Shown here: positions 48,311-61,999 of the stretch, piece after piece | Layout: the number at the start of each line of letters is the position of its first letter | Position numbering within the stretch: the first letter of the stretch is position 1 | Made by a program: the position numbers and the translations under genes | Source of the DNA: Viscum album | Lineage: Eukaryota > Streptophyta > Magnoliopsida > Santalales > Viscaceae | Direction: 5' to 3' | NCBI GenBank assembly: GCA_963277665.1 | Contig: OY728143.1 | Span: 531,684,394 to 531,748,393 of the forward strand | Length of the DNA: 64,000 nucleotides | Notes under the pieces: generated by a model | Database searches by the model: none | What the model saw: the letters and a program-made list of their open reading frames with translations, nothing else | Told to the model about the DNA's origin: nothing

Positions 48311-50289
48311 TTTTATATACTATCCCAAGAGCAAGTACAATTGATGTGTCTAGTGAACATTAAGAATGACTAGGTCCAATAAATCATCACTAAGATAATT
48401 TCTAGAAGATTTTGTTATTCATATGACAAGTACCACCACTAATATGAAGCCATTCATCTTGCCAAGAAGGCACATCCATGGAATCTTCAAGATCCAACAA
48501 GAATAACCACACCAGAGGAGACCATCTACCTCGTACAAGCAGAGGATCTAGATCTATTAGAGTTGTTACCGATAGAGACTTTCCAAATTATACATCCACA
48601 AGAATAGACTCACTATGTGAAAAATACAAAAGTATATTCAAAGGACCATAATCACCTAGCATCGAATCGACAGGATCCATGCACCAAGAATTTCCCGAAA
48701 AATGAGAAAAAATAGCTCCAACCCCCCTCCCCCAACAGGATCCAACCCCTCGTCAGGGAAAATATCTTAGGTTTCCCAATATAGATTAGATAAAATGATA
48801 TTACTACTTTATGGATAAAGAGTATTGTAGCTACTTTCTAAGTTCAAGTGAACTGGGGGACCTGAAAATGCCTAAGTGTAGGGATCCACACAAGGCCATC
48901 ATCACTGATCACCCCAACCATTTCTATTAAAACATAATTCATGTAAATAAAATTATAAAATTATATGTGATCAAATATTATATCCATGAAAATGCTTAAA
49001 ATTGTGTAGTCAGATAGGGAAATGTTCGGGTATAGGTGGAAAGCATTTCAGCAGAGCTCGACAGGGAATTTGATGGAGAATGGAAGTAGGTGTCTTGTTA
49101 TTAATCCCCGATCTATGATGACTAGTTTCCTCACAATGGATATTCTCACATCCACAGAGTCATTTATACCCACATAAATCCAACTAAACCTACTATAATT
49201 TCTTCACCTCCCCAACTACTACTTCTTAATCGATATCCTGGATTTCCATATCATAGAGGAGTAAGAGCGGATGATTTAATAGAAAGAAATGTCCCATGCT
49301 GTTGTTGAATCCATCTATTACAGTTGTGATTTCATGAATCTAGAGATTATAATAGACCTCGTAATCTTCCAATCATGGTAATAATCTTTTTAGGATGGAA
49401 TGGATTATGCCTATGGATATACCACAAATCCGGTGGATCCCTATATGGTCACTAATGAGAAATAGTTTATAGAAAGCATCCTTTTACCCTCTTATTGATA
49501 TCGTCGGAGATGTATTTGTGTTCATGAAATAATCTGGGAGCATAGGACAGTTCCACACCCCAATTTATACATACAAGTGATACCATAAATTAGTCTCAAC
49601 ATAGATCACCACAGGCACATTCCTCTCAACTTATATTTTCAAGTTCACTATCATTACCGATCATGACACCGGATCTGATAGAATATCTACAACCACATCA
49701 TGAACAGTTGCATCCAACTATGTCTAGTCCTTATCCATCCATATTCATATAGTATTGAGCCTCTGTGGCTTATGTAATGAACAAAAATATATTTCCATTT
49801 CCATTTTTTATCCCCTAGTTTGAACAGTTGTGTTGGTCATACCTCTGGATAAAGAGAAAATCCAGGCCTGTAGTAATTTTTGTTTATCATAGGATTATGA
49901 TCTACTTGAAGACATTTCCTATATCCATATAATGATATCAATAATCTAGGACCTACTTCATTCAAAAGTGATTCACAACACCCTCACAGAAGCCTTGAAA
50001 ACCACCCTTCAATCCAAAACAATGGTAAGAACATCATAGACCATATATGATGTTGAATTTAAAAGAAAAGAGTGTCATTCCATTATCTCATTCATTGGAC
50101 AAGATGAGATATCTCTCGTATACGGGAATATCCACCTTGATTACATCACTATGCCATTTAATGACATTGATGTCTACCACATTCTATTTTAGACTGGTTT
50201 CTGGTTCAATATCATAAAAGCACAGATGCTATTCATGTTGGGAGTGACTGAAGAAGATCTACTACCCTATTAGATAATGATAATGGGTT
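48311..50289 (+). other. 5' internal region of the Tat-like element (presumed gag)
   Basis: It is longer and less A+T-rich than its flanks and contains a run of C (48724-48733). By position it should hold gag. Frames are heavily interrupted and no gag motif is certain. Confidence 0.4.
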
Positions 50290-50520
50290 ATGATAGGATG
50301 AATCAATGTATATGTGGAAGAATCCATTTGATGACATAGTTCAGTGGTTTCGAAGAAACATTGAATTCATGGTTGTCTCGCAGGATGATGCATATAATGC
50401 ATTGATGGATATGCCCTGTATCGTTCTAAATTCCTCAGTTCCCTTGTTAAATCACCAATACCACAAGTATTCCATTAACTGTATAGTATTTATTCCCTAA
50501 GGTTACTCATCTCTAATTTT
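50290..50520 (+). pseudogene. Tat/Ogre-type protease remnant
   Basis: The frame at 50306-50500 reads IEFMVVSQDDAYNALMDMPC and then SVPLLNHQYHKY. This matches the C-terminal half of Tat-lineage aspartic proteases, whose usual wording is FLVVD.PSAYNAI.GRP followed by ...STYH...KFPT. The catalytic DSG region, which should lie about 60-80 residues upstream, is not readable. The order before RT fits the family. Confidence 0.6.
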
Positions 50521-51189
50521 ATATTTTGATGACCATTATATTGATCCAAACTATTAATAAGGAAAATAAACTCATGTTAAACTCAATGAGGATGATCACT
50601 CGACCATTTTTTATCAACCATGTATAGTTTTAGGAGACATATTCTTCCTCCCAATTCAACTGTTCTTGGTCCCAATATCATAATTGGGGAACTACATTAT
50701 TGTTTTTGAAAAAAGTGGAGAGGTATCCTTAGGAGAAATTAATGGTGGAATATTACCTCATACACATAAATATGGGAGGATTATATAATCCAATAATCCC
50801 CTACCACTATGAGGTATAGTGTTTTTCCAAATGGGCACCATACAATGACACAATCATCAATTTCTTGGAACTTGGATGATTTACCCGAACTAACCCACCA
50901 CCACATATTTGACATCATGCATGGACCCTATGATCAAATGACTCCATGAAACAGGTTGAAAACTAATATCACCATGTTTTCTAGAAATATTGAATCCCCT
51001 AGTAATTATTTTGATTCTTCATAAGTGGTTACTAGTGGTCCTTCAGAATCAGTAGGCTTGGATAAACCCTCTCTTTTCTTTGATCACCATACCTAAGAAA
51101 ATGAAGAAAATTTGGAAAATGATCCTACATTATTCCAATATAGAGTCTTCACCACCATCAATGATTTAGTTCAAGTAAATCATTGAACT
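50521..51189 (+). other. Protease-RT linker of the Tat-like element
   Basis: No domain recognised. Tat elements usually have a variable linker here. Confidence 0.4.
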
Positions 51190-54100
51190 ACAGAAGATCT
51201 ATGAAAAATGTGGATCATTGAAACTATTCCTATATAAAAATAGAATTAGTACATGGATTTCGAGAAGCAACATTGTGTTGTGTACTCCTATTGCTACGAA
51301 ACAAATGATAGGACTAGACCCTCAGGTCATTGTTCACAGTCTTGGTATCCCAGTGAATCACCATGGGTTCAAGAACCCTGCCATAAAAATTCACCATTGT
51401 AATAGCTTCATGGTGGAGGAGAAAGTATATAATCAAATAAAAGACTCCACCATCTCGAATTTTCGGTACCGCATAAGGATGTCCAACATAATTTATATTA
51501 GTAATAATAACATAAAATTTTGATTTTTTATTGACTTCTAGGACCATTATCTCCACTACCCGACAGATGAATTTCTCCATCACATGGTGGAGCTGTTGAC
51601 TGAAAAAATAATTTTATTCATTACTCTTTATATAATATATAATTTCTCTTATATAGTATTATGTGGATGGCTCCAGATTATGAGGAGTCTACAACATTAA
51701 AATCATAGTATTGAGCCTTCTACTCTCTAGAAATTCCCTTTGGTATGAACAATGCATGATTCATGTAACAGTTATCCATGCTCCACATTATCATAATAAA
51801 ATTGGGGACACTATTATATTTCTACATTAATGATTTGGTTGTAAAATATATCTAGTATAAGAACTATTTCAAAAACATCAATACATTTTTAGGCTACCCC
51901 CATTACCATTATCAATAGATGATCCCATTAAAGTGTGCCTCCATGGTTTTCTCAGGGATGTTAACAGGTATTATATTTAGGTACATAGGGATTTATATAG
52001 ATAAGATAATAACCATGATATCATCGCAATACATCCTCTAAAAACACTAGATGATATTGTGTATTGAAGGCCACATTCCCTACAAACACTTATTCATCAC
52101 AAATCTAGATGAAATATGTAAGACATTTTCCATGATTAAGAAGAAAGGTACTGTCTACCATTGAGATGAAGTGTACTAGACCACATTCTTATAAATCTTT
52201 TAGTACCTATTATATCCTCCAATTTCGATTGCACCCATCTCAAGGATGTAATTATTTCATTATGTGACTACATTGGAAAAATCAATTAGTTCCCTACTTT
52301 CTCATAATTACAAATAAAGAACATAAAAAATAATATACTATCTCAATCTCATGTGCGTCAATACAATTTCCAAATAACATCTAATCGATAAGAGTTTTAT
52401 AGAATTGATTTTTTATGGGATATTGTTGTGGAATTATTTTAATCATCCTGAGAAATAGATGGAGCCTCAGGTGGATCCTCTAAATTATATCATGAATCAC
52501 ATTATATGTTTTTTGTATTACTTGAATGCTGGTCAATTACCCATCAGTTTTTTGACATCAATTTCTTCCCCCAAAAGGAAGTAAAGTGTTAAGAGTTGTA
52601 ATATTTCATATCCTCTCATCCATGTCCATTAGAGAACTAACAAGATTGTCCTTTCCAAGATGTGTCCATCCTTTCCATAAATCAAACTACACCAATTTGG
52701 TTGATGGTTTTTATTGTGAAACTCGTAGTAAAAATAGTATAACGATTAATTATATAAGACACAACAGAGCTGGCCTAGGGGTTGTCTTCATCACCCTGAC
52801 ATTGGTCATCCTTCCATATTCATTCCTATAACAAGATACCTTCACCAATTATGGAGGGGGGTGGGGAGTGTTAGGATATCATTACTATCCTTGATCAAGA
52901 TCATGAGATTGATGTTACCCATTTTCACATTAAGGAAGTCTTTGAAATATTCATCAATAAGATCAATGGTGACTATATCATCATAAAATTGAGCGTGTTC
53001 CCTTGATAATATGCACCTGCCAGCTGATTTCCCGGTTCTACTGCCAACCAAAAGAAACACTTGTTCCACATGGGAAGAGTGGTTGAGTTGATCCCATTAC
53101 ATGTCTTGTCACATCCCTTGTAGTGCCTTATAAGGTTTACCTTCTCATTCAACTGGAACATCAATGATTCATCAATACAATGAAATGATATGATGAGGAA
53201 AACCCATATGTATTTTATTTTATGGTCTTTACTTAAATATAGTATCTAATGAGCCCTATTGTAGTGCGCTAAATATCTAATTAGAAAAAACCATTAATTG
53301 AGTATCTATATCTCATTAATCTCCCATTATATCTAGTTGAATGAGAGTGAATCCTCCGATGTGGAGCTCAGTTCACCTTCAAGACTGGACCCACCATTGA
53401 GAAAACTCTATATAGATGTTGGTTTCATAGATTTAACCTCCATTACATTCAAGGATATGAGATTCCCTAGGTTATATAAAATGTTCATTCAAGGTCATGT
53501 AGTGCTCATCCGGTATGGTGGAATCCCTCCCATCAATTTCAATGATTTAGATAGTTAAGGCCATATATTATCCATGATTATGTCATGATTCCCCATAGTG
53601 TATATTAATGTAATATGCATTCCAACTTCATACATATATCCCAAGAGTTCCTCAATAAGAAAATGTATTCTCAATCCATTTCCATATACGGAATTTATTT
53701 CATAGGACAGTTAACAATACAAATAGTTCGCTACTATATGCTCATTCTAACCATGACAGATTTATTCTTATTGTGGTAATAAGTGGTTCCTCTCAAAGAA
53801 GTAATATCCATATCGATTTTTGAATTCATGAGCTCCCAATTCATTTATCAATTAAGATGCCCTCAAAACAGTCTCAATGAGAATGGAACTAAATTTCATA
53901 ATGATGTGATAAGAAAGATAAATACTAGGTTCATCATCCAACTCAACCATACATCCATCTAACATCCACATGTGAGTGGATAGATTGAGGTTTTTAAAAA
54001 TACCGTCTAAAATTTTTATATAATATTGTGGAAAAAACAAGTTATTTTGTCCAAACAAGCTCCCTAATTCCATAGACTGTTATCATAGGATGAATACAAA

Positions 54101-54541
54101 ATACACCCATGTTACTAGATATTCCACAGGGAATGGAACATGTGGAGTAATCCATATCTATATTACAATTCCATTATTCATAATAGCATTCCATGATCAA
54201 CATACATTATAAATAATACAATAATTCTATCTACATGAACTAGATATCCTTGTCAAGTATAGGCTCTATACTTGAATGCTCATATGAGGCTTTAGATCAT
54301 GATAGAAAGTGAATTCTATAAGACAATTCTCCTCCTCTATTTTTTCCAGGGATTTATTGTATTGGCTCTCCAAACTCCACTGATTATTGTTCAAAAGTCA
54401 CCAAAGATGAGTCCCAAGTGGGAAGGATTGTACATTATTCTCAAGATATATTCTAATGGTACATACCCATTGGTCACCATGAACAGAGTGCACAAAAATA
54501 CTCCCACGAATACTATGTTTCTCAAGTATTACATCTCCTAA
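51190..54541 (+). pseudogene. pol: Tat/Ogre-lineage pol remnant (RT, RNase H, additional RNase H, integrase)
   Basis: The RT upstream motif IGLDPQVIVHSLGIPVN (51325-51375) is the GLDP..V.H.L signature of this lineage. YPTDEFLHHMVEL (about 51555-51595) equals PKDDFPLPHID..V. MWMAPDYEE and LEIPFGMNNA (51660-51755) equal MAPED.EKT and MPFGLKNA. ITNLDEICKTFSMIKKKG and YH.DE follow near 52100. RNase H shows MEPQVDPLNYIM (52456-52490) and FLPQKEVK. GLGVVFITLTLVILPYSFL (52772-52831) resembles the additional RNase H of Tat elements. Integrase spans about 53684-54541: YMLILTMTDLF, VVPLKEV, FIYQLRCPQ, NENGTKFHND (an Asp of the triad is Glu) and, at the C-terminus, KMSPKWEGLYIILKIYSNG with LKYYIS. There are many stops and frameshifts; the last 80 codons remain open. 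Confidence 0.85.
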
Positions 54542-54934
54542 TGTTTCAACATATAAGGAAAACGACATTAATCTAGGCATCAAGTACAATTATCATGAAA
54601 TTAAAATGTGTATGGTTTTTTCATTGAAACATTTTATAAAATGAAAGCCACCATTTTCTTATTTCCATCTGGATATATCTTCTACATCATGAAAATTAAT
54701 CTTTTATCACCTTTCATAGTAGCATTTTAGGTTAAAGAAGATAAAATAAAAAGATACCATTTTCCTCATGATTTATGTTAAACTGTACAAACCAGTCAAG
54801 TCATATGACCTTAAGCTATTCCAACTTCGTCCAAGCCTCACAACGAAAGCCAGAACAACTATTAGTTTTTTTAACCTTTATGTTAATCAATGTTAACAGA
54901 TTCCAACTTCAATGACATGTTCAATAACTACATG
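54542..54934 (+). other. 3' untranslated remainder of the Tat-like element
   Basis: A+T-rich sequence after the pol end, with no recognised purine tract. It is interrupted by the minus-strand element at 54935, so the 3' LTR of the Tat-like element is not in the window or is lost. Confidence 0.45.
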
Positions 54935-55196
54935 TGTAACTCCCCAACCCCTGTTATGCCAGAGTTCATGCATTATTACATAACATTGGACTGACCACAA
55001 GAGATCAAGTCTCAAATGAAAAATTATATTAGTAGCAATGGAAGTACTAGATACATACATATGTTTTAAATGAAATTAAAAAATGAAAAAAAACAACACT
55101 ATTTACCCTTTGAACACACCAAAATTCCTTATCATATTTATTCAGGTTAATCATTATATACCTTTTCACATACTGGGAAAAATAAATCATAATAAA

Positions 55197-55223
55197 GGGG
55201 TGAGCTCAGATGCTTAGTAAGGA
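55197..55223 (-). promoter_or_regulatory. Conserved R/U5 motif of Tekay-type LTRs
   Basis: On the minus strand TCCTTACTAAGC then GAGCTCACCCC. The equivalent is TCCCTTACTGAG then GCTCATCCC in array 1 (4849-4876). The right LTR has a decayed version at 63845-63871. The role is unknown; it could be tied to RNA end formation or packaging. Confidence 0.5.
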
Positions 55224-56548
55224 TAAAAATATAGAAGAAATTGTCCTAAATAAGCATTAACATTTAATTATTTTTATAAAACATAAAAATCCTTTTAAAC
55301 ATAATCATCATTATAAAATGTAAATGATAAATAAAATATTTCCACTTACTTATACACATAGATATTGTACTATTCAATCAATCACATGTAATATCAATAC
55401 CTAATTTCATAATGATGGAATATATAATACTAGACATCATAACCACATAGTCAAGACCTATTCTAATACTGAAAATAATATTTTTTTCATGGCATTGTGG
55501 CAAGACACTAGTTTGTATCATGAGACCTACCCATGCATCGAAGAGCTATAGCCGGATCCACTGGTCAACTCCTATGTCTGATTCATTCCACATATTAAAA
55601 GGAAGAAACTTAACATATTCATTCATATTAAATATAGAATTCGAAATTTTAATACATTAACCATAGAACATGTATGTTATAAAATAACACATCCATAGTA
55701 AACCATATCACAAAACCTTAAATAAAACATGGAATATTGTTTCATAATATACGAACATCAAAAAAGTATACAATCCCTCAAAGTATGTAGACATAGATGA
55801 AATCAAATGTATTTGATAAAAATATCTATTTATATTTTGAAATCATTATAGTTTCACATAATTATAAAATATAACAATTATTTTGAAAATATTATTATAA
55901 TATTTTATGTGATGCTTCGAATATGTTATGATAGAGGAAAATAGCTGCATCCACTGTACACATTAAAAACAATTCTTACCCTAATTTGTCGAAAAGGTCA
56001 TAAAGTACCTTATTCGGAAAATGATGGAAGGATTCATTCCAAACCATTTTATAAAATGTCAAACAATAGTATAAAAAACTATAACCCATATTCAAGGCAA
56101 TATAAAATATGTTTTGAAATAAATTTCTAAGAAACACATATGTGGTTGATAAAATGGTCCCAATAGATACTCGCGTATAAACACTCTCAGATAATAAAGA
56201 GATTGTAAAAAATTACCCATAACTTATACATTTCCATTGTTGAGGGTATGTTAAAATTATGTATAACAGTTAAATAATTTTTTATTAAATAATTCAATAA
56301 CCATATACATAAATATCATATTACTTATGATCATCTAATATTGTTTTTTAATTATATTTCAGTAGTATCATTGTTTTAGGTGTTAACTGATTCATATTCC
56401 ATTATATTATTTTTATATAAATTATTTTCGGTAAGGATATGATGTATATAATACATATCCATAATAAAAGTAAGTTCATAAAAATTATTTTTCATCAAAA
56501 AATGAAAATTATTCTTTAATGGTTACGATGCGGAATGAATATCATTGC

Positions 56549-56774
56549 GTTCGTAGAGACGGTAGTCTTTACGTATGCATGAGCGACAATACCATTCTAT
56601 TGTTGGTGAAATAATATGTAATTTGTTGTTATATCATATATGAAGAATAATTAACATGTAATATTTATTATTTACATCAATTAGACTCATTATTATACTC
56701 ATCCAAAAAATGATTTGTTGAATAAGAAACTACACCACAATGTGGAGACGATAAGTCATACGTACGCATGTATG
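56549..56774 (-). repeat. Duplicated GTACGTA-type motif in the minus-strand LTR
   Basis: GTTCGTAGAGACGGTAGTCT (56549) and GTGGAGACGATAAGTCATAC (56742) start 189 bp apart, measured at GAGAC. Both are reverse-complement relatives of the array 1 core. This element reads on the minus strand, so the motif lies in the same sense as in array 1. Confidence 0.75.
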
Positions 56775-58619
56775 GTGAATTTATCATTAATTGGATGGAT
56801 AAAATAATGAATATGGTTGTACCATATTTTTAATAACATCATATTTTTTAGATGATATTCGAGTTATTATATTGTTATGGAGACAACAAATAACGAGGAA
56901 GTGTAAGAAGAAAAGTACTATGAAAGAGGTGATGAAATTATTACCTCCTCTTCGGGTGCTTCCTTTTGATTTGATCAAAAGGTCCCCTTAGGTCGGATTT
57001 CAGAATAATGAAGGCATATTGGTTGAAGTGAGGGTTATTAGTAGGTTATTTTAGTAGGATTTGGCTTAGCAAAATAACATTGGGGGAGTTATTTTGAGGT
57101 ATGTTGAAGTAACCTTTAATTAGAGAGGTGAGGGTTACTTTAAAAAAATCATGAAATATTAGTTTATAACAAAATATTTTTACTTTTATAAGGGTTTAAA
57201 ATGGATTTATTTCGAGGATAAGGTGTAAATTGGTTGAAAGGAGATCAAAAATTAGTTTTTATACAAGTTTATGTCACAATATTAACCTTATCATTTATAT
57301 TTATCTCTTCATTAAATAGTTTAACTTTTACAAAGTCTTGTTTTATTTTCAAATTACATGGTTAATAAAAAGACCATAAAATTATAAAAGAACCAAATGT
57401 GGTTAATTAATGACATATCTTTCATTATATAAGTCTTTTGGACTACCCATAGATTTTTATAAATATTATATCAATTAATAACATAATATTTGTTTTAAAA
57501 ACACATTTATATCAATTTTGATAATATTTAGTATTTGGATTTTTTGGAAGTTAAACAAAACTAATTACTTGGAAAAAAATAAAATAAATGAATCATATCT
57601 TGTTATATTAACTTATAAAATTCGTGGAATGCATTATAAATCTCAATATACATCTATTCATATATTTATAATATCAAATAGTTTAAAATTTCATTAAAAA
57701 TGAAATTACTGCATCATCATCGTGTCATAAATAAATTTACTTATTTGATGTCGAAAAAATATAAATAAAATAATATTATTTAGTATAAGGTATTAGTTTT
57801 CTAATTTATATTTATAGTATAATTTATCTTATGTATAACTATATATTAAACAAGTTTTATTTTTTAAAATTTGAATTCAAAACTTTTAAGTATTCTTTAA
57901 ATAAAATAAAAAAAATGTACCAATCATATCCATGTGGACCAAAGCAGACAATATTTTCTTAATAAGGATTATTTTTAAAGAAATAAACATATCCAATAGA
58001 ATTAAGTCATGTGTTAAGATTATTATAATATCATTTTTACCTTTAATTTCCATATTTACTTTTACAAGTTGTAAATAAAATCTAAAAGTTACAATTCACA
58101 CAAAAATTATTTTCATTATATTGACCAGCATTTTTCATTATGATGTCAAGAGTTTCTATATAATTTTTGAAATTAAATTCACAGAAGTGGTAAAATTTTA
58201 TTTTATGAGAATTTGATAATTTACATAGAAAGAGGGTAAAAGACATTAAAAAGTTCTATAAATTTTTATACATCTAGTCTTGTTATAAAATGAATCCAAT
58301 GAATTAAATTGAACTAATATAGGTATTAGGTGTCTATTTTGACTTAAATTAAATTTAAATAAAATAAATAATTATTTAAATATAATTTCTGTTTTAAAGA
58401 ATAACATAGTGTTTTTAACAATTCATAAAAAATGTAATATTTTAATAAAAAAATTAAAAATTCACACGAAGAAATTTTTTTTATTACGAATAAAAAAACG
58501 ATGTCCATTTTGAATAATAAAAAATATATAATTTAATAAAGTCATTATTACAATTCATAAAAGTTTGTTTAATGGGATGTGGTGTGACAGAACTCAATGT
58601 TGCATTCAACACAAGCTAT

Positions 58620-61600
58620 TTCATTATTCAAAGAAAAATGTATCGTGGATACATGGTGTATTAAATTCTTCCATCCATCAAAAAATTTCATCCTTGAAAT
58701 TTATAGAATAATACTATATGAAAAGATTCAGGTGGTTCTTCATCATATATTCCTCTGGTTCCCATGTTGCCTCTTTTATATTACGGTTTCTCTATAGAAC
58801 ATTTTCTAGATGAGTCATCATGTTTTTTAGTAATTGTTCTCTAGTTTCATTAATTTTGACAGGATCTTCACAATAAGATAGATCGTGTTCTAGTTCTATT
58901 TCATCAGAGGTGAGTATATGTGTGGTGTTAGGAATGTATTTTCTCAACAGTGATACATGGAACACATCATGAACTTTGGAAAGAATTGGCGGTATTTCCA
59001 AATAGTAAGCTATAATTCCAATTCTTTCTAGAATTTCGAATGGTTCAATTTACCTATGACTTAATTTACATTGATAACTGAATCGTATAACACTGTTACT
59101 TTGAGATACCTTCAAGACAACATGTTCAAGTACTTGAAATTCCTAATTTTTAATTTGGATATCAGAATATCTCTTTTCCCTACATTTGGATACATTGATG
59201 TGGGTTTGGATAATCCTTAAATATTCCATTGTTTCTTCATCGACATATTGTCTTACATGGTTTCCTTCAGCAACATCGTCCCAAACAAGATCGTGTGACA
59301 TATCATTCTATATAACACTTCATATGGTGCCATATGAATACTTTAATGGAAGATATTATAATAGGAAGATTCTACCATTGGTAGATACTGATAACAACTT
59401 CCTCGAGAGTAATGTGGGAATGATCTTGACATGTATTCTACAGTTTGAATATTCAGTTCTGACAATCCATCATTTTGAGGTTGGTTGGAAGTGTAAAAAT
59501 AATGTTAAGTATCCCAGGCCTTCAATTGGCTTTTCTAGAATGTTGATGTAAAATGGGGTTCACGATCTGAAAAAATCGATAGGGGTAATCCATAAAACCT
59601 TAAAACCACATAATTATATATTCTTTCTAAACATTGAATTTGTAAATATTTTCTTATAGTAAGAAAATATGTTGACATGGTATGACAATCAACAATGACC
59701 CATATAACATCATTCCTTCTAAGATTCTATGGGTTCACAATGAAAAATTCCAACAAAATACCACTATAATTCAACTCAGGTATGGGAAAAGTTTTCATGA
59801 TTCCTCTATGTTGTTGTCTTCCATCCTCTAGCAGTTGAAAAACCATAAATCTTGGCTTATAATCTGAAATTTCCATCTTCATGTATTTCAACCAAAAATG
59901 TTCCTTTAAATCTCTATGCATCATAGTGCTACTAGGGTGTATAGAGAAACTGGAGCTATGAGAATTATCCAACAATTCCCTTTTTAGATCATGTATATCA
60001 GGAAGGAAATGTCGTTTCATAAATTTCAAATATTTAATCTTCAAATATGAAGTCGATCAATCTACCACCATTAAAAGCATTATATTTATTTCGAAACACC
60101 TCATCATCAGTCTTAGAACATTTTATACATTCTTGTACATATGGTTTGGAATCCATTTGAAAAAGAGTTGATGTTTCACCATCCATGATTATTCCTACAT
60201 CTATATTTACTAGAACCTTGAAAATAGGATCTCTTTAAACTCTCATATTTTCCATAACACCATGATCATTTCTACTCAATGCATCTTCCACCTTATTTTC
60301 CATCCACGAGTGGTAGTGTAATGTGAAATCATAATCCTTGAGTTGTTCAAGCCATTATGTTTTCCTCATATTGAGTTCTTTCTGTGAGAAAATATACTTT
60401 AAACACATGTAAACGGTATATATCACAACTATTTCACTATAGAGATTGTGTATCCATATATTCTAGGGAATGATTATTGCTGCTAACTCAATATCATGAT
60501 TGGGATAGTTTTTTTCATGAATTATTAGCTATCGTGATGCATAGGAAATAATTCTATCCTTCTCCATTAGGATACAACCAAGTCCATTATTGTATATATC
60601 ACTATAAATAAAAAAACCATCATTCCTCTATGGTAGATTCAATATATAATAATTGACTAATCGTCTCGTGAGATATTAAAACACTTTTCATACTCTTTTT
60701 TTCAATCAAATTTAACCACATTACGTGTGATCTTGGTTAATGGGTTATCCAATCCAGAAAAATTTAGGAAAAAAGGTCAATAATAACATGTTAAACCATT
60801 AAAATTGGGTACCTCGGTTATACTCGTTGGTGCTGGGAATTCCTCTATTTATCATGTATTATAAGGATCACCACTAATTCCATATTGAGTGGAAATGTGG
60901 CCACAAAATGAAATATCCTTAAACCAGAATTCACACTTTCTAAGAATCACATATAATTAATTTATTCTAAATGTTTTTAGAATAGTGTGCTACTGATTTT
61001 CATGATCTTCTAAGATTTTATAATATACCAATATATCATCAATAAACACAAAAAAAAATTCATCCAGATATTTCTTGAAAAATTAATTCATTAGATCCAT
61101 GAAATAGATGGTGCATTAGTCATCTAAATTGAATTGCTGTAAACATGTAATGACCATACATGGTTTGAAATATAGTATTTAAAATTTCATCCTTTTTCAT
61201 GAACAATTTAAGAAATCCATATCGAAGATCAATCTCTGAAAAGTATGTAGATCCACTAATTTGATGGAATAAATCATCAATGAGAGGTAACTGATACTTA
61301 TTCATTTTTTTAGCATTGATCTCTCTGTGCCAATGCACAATCAAATAGAGCCATCTTTCTTCTGAACAAAATGAATATTGTCCCCCCATAGAATAAAAAA
61401 GGGAGAATAAATCATTTATCTCAAAATTATTATTGTTGTTTCGTTAGTTCCACTAATTCCACAGTGGAAATTCTATACGGGGTCATCGATAAGGCCCTTG
61501 AACAAGGAATTAAATCAATAGAAAACTCAATTTCTCATTCTAGAGGATATCCAGTTAAATCCTCTATAAACATATCAACATATTCTTTCACAATATGTAC

Positions 61601-61960
61601 CTCCTATATTTGCACAGTTTCTTCTTCACTCATAGTTATTTCACTCTCTTTTTCCCCAATAATTTAATTTAGTAGAGCTACTAGGGGTGGACCAAGATAA
61701 AAATCTGATGGTGACGTTTATGCTCTAAATATATGGAGGATTATACCAAATTCAATCATATGTATGATTGAGATATTAGTAGAAAATGGATTTTTATATG
61801 ATATAATGGGAACTGAGTCAAAAAAAATTGTTGGAATGATACTTCCCTTATGATTTTCTACTGAAAAAATCCCTTGTAAAAAAATTGGAAATGTCTAAAT
61901 TTTCAAGAAACATTGGATGATATGAAACATAGTTATGAACTAGAATCAAATAAATCATTG
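58620..61960 (-). pseudogene. pol: Tekay-like pol remnant: protease, RT, RNase H, integrase, chromodomain-like tail
   Basis: Reading leftwards, FISSNVS near 61920 is a protease remnant of DSGASHSFIS. IEFSIDLIP then PYRISTVEL lie at about 61530-61445. The RT core at 61389-61120 shows KYQLPLIDDLFHQISG, TYFSEIDLRYG, YGHYMF. FVFIDDILVYYKILEDHE lies near 61060-61010, with both catalytic Asp residues kept. CEFWFKDISFCGHIS follows (about 60930). Integrase at 60044-59727 shows HPSSTMMHRDLKEHFW and PIPELN. A C-terminal stretch with FQVLEHVVLKVSQ, IEPFEILERIG and HDVFHVSLLRKYIP runs to 58930. The tail EATWEPEEYM near 58690 is the end of a group II chromodomain-like region, thought to steer integration to chromatin. 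Most stops are single-base changes, so this copy could be aligned along its whole length. Confidence 0.87.
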
Positions 61961-61999
61961 GCTAAATTTTAGGAACCCATTAAATTACCTTCAACTAAA

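Larger units (their letters stand above)
54935..58589 (-). repeat. 3' LTR of the minus-strand Tekay-like element (about 3.66 kb)
   Basis: On the minus strand it starts TGTCACACCACATCCC (58589 downwards) right after the pol tail, and ends GGGGAGTTACA at 54935. The last part aligns with the LTR that starts at 63580: TGTAACTCCCC versus TGTAATTTCCC, GTGCATTATTAC, CACAAGAGATCA, CCCTTTGAACACA. Further signals are the motif pair (56549-56774), a donor-like GGGTAAGAA (near 55980), and CTTACTAAGCATCTGAGCTC (near 55210). The part near 57700-58560 is extremely A+T-rich. The frame at 56787-56978 is not supported as a gene. Confidence 0.87.

Noticed and set aside
51314..51583. 89-codon minus-strand frame
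   Set aside because: It overlaps the plus-strand Tat RT, which has recognisable motifs; the minus frame has none.
59186..59551. 121-codon plus-strand frame
   Set aside because: The minus strand here encodes the integrase C-terminal part of the Tekay-like element. The plus-strand frame is its shadow.
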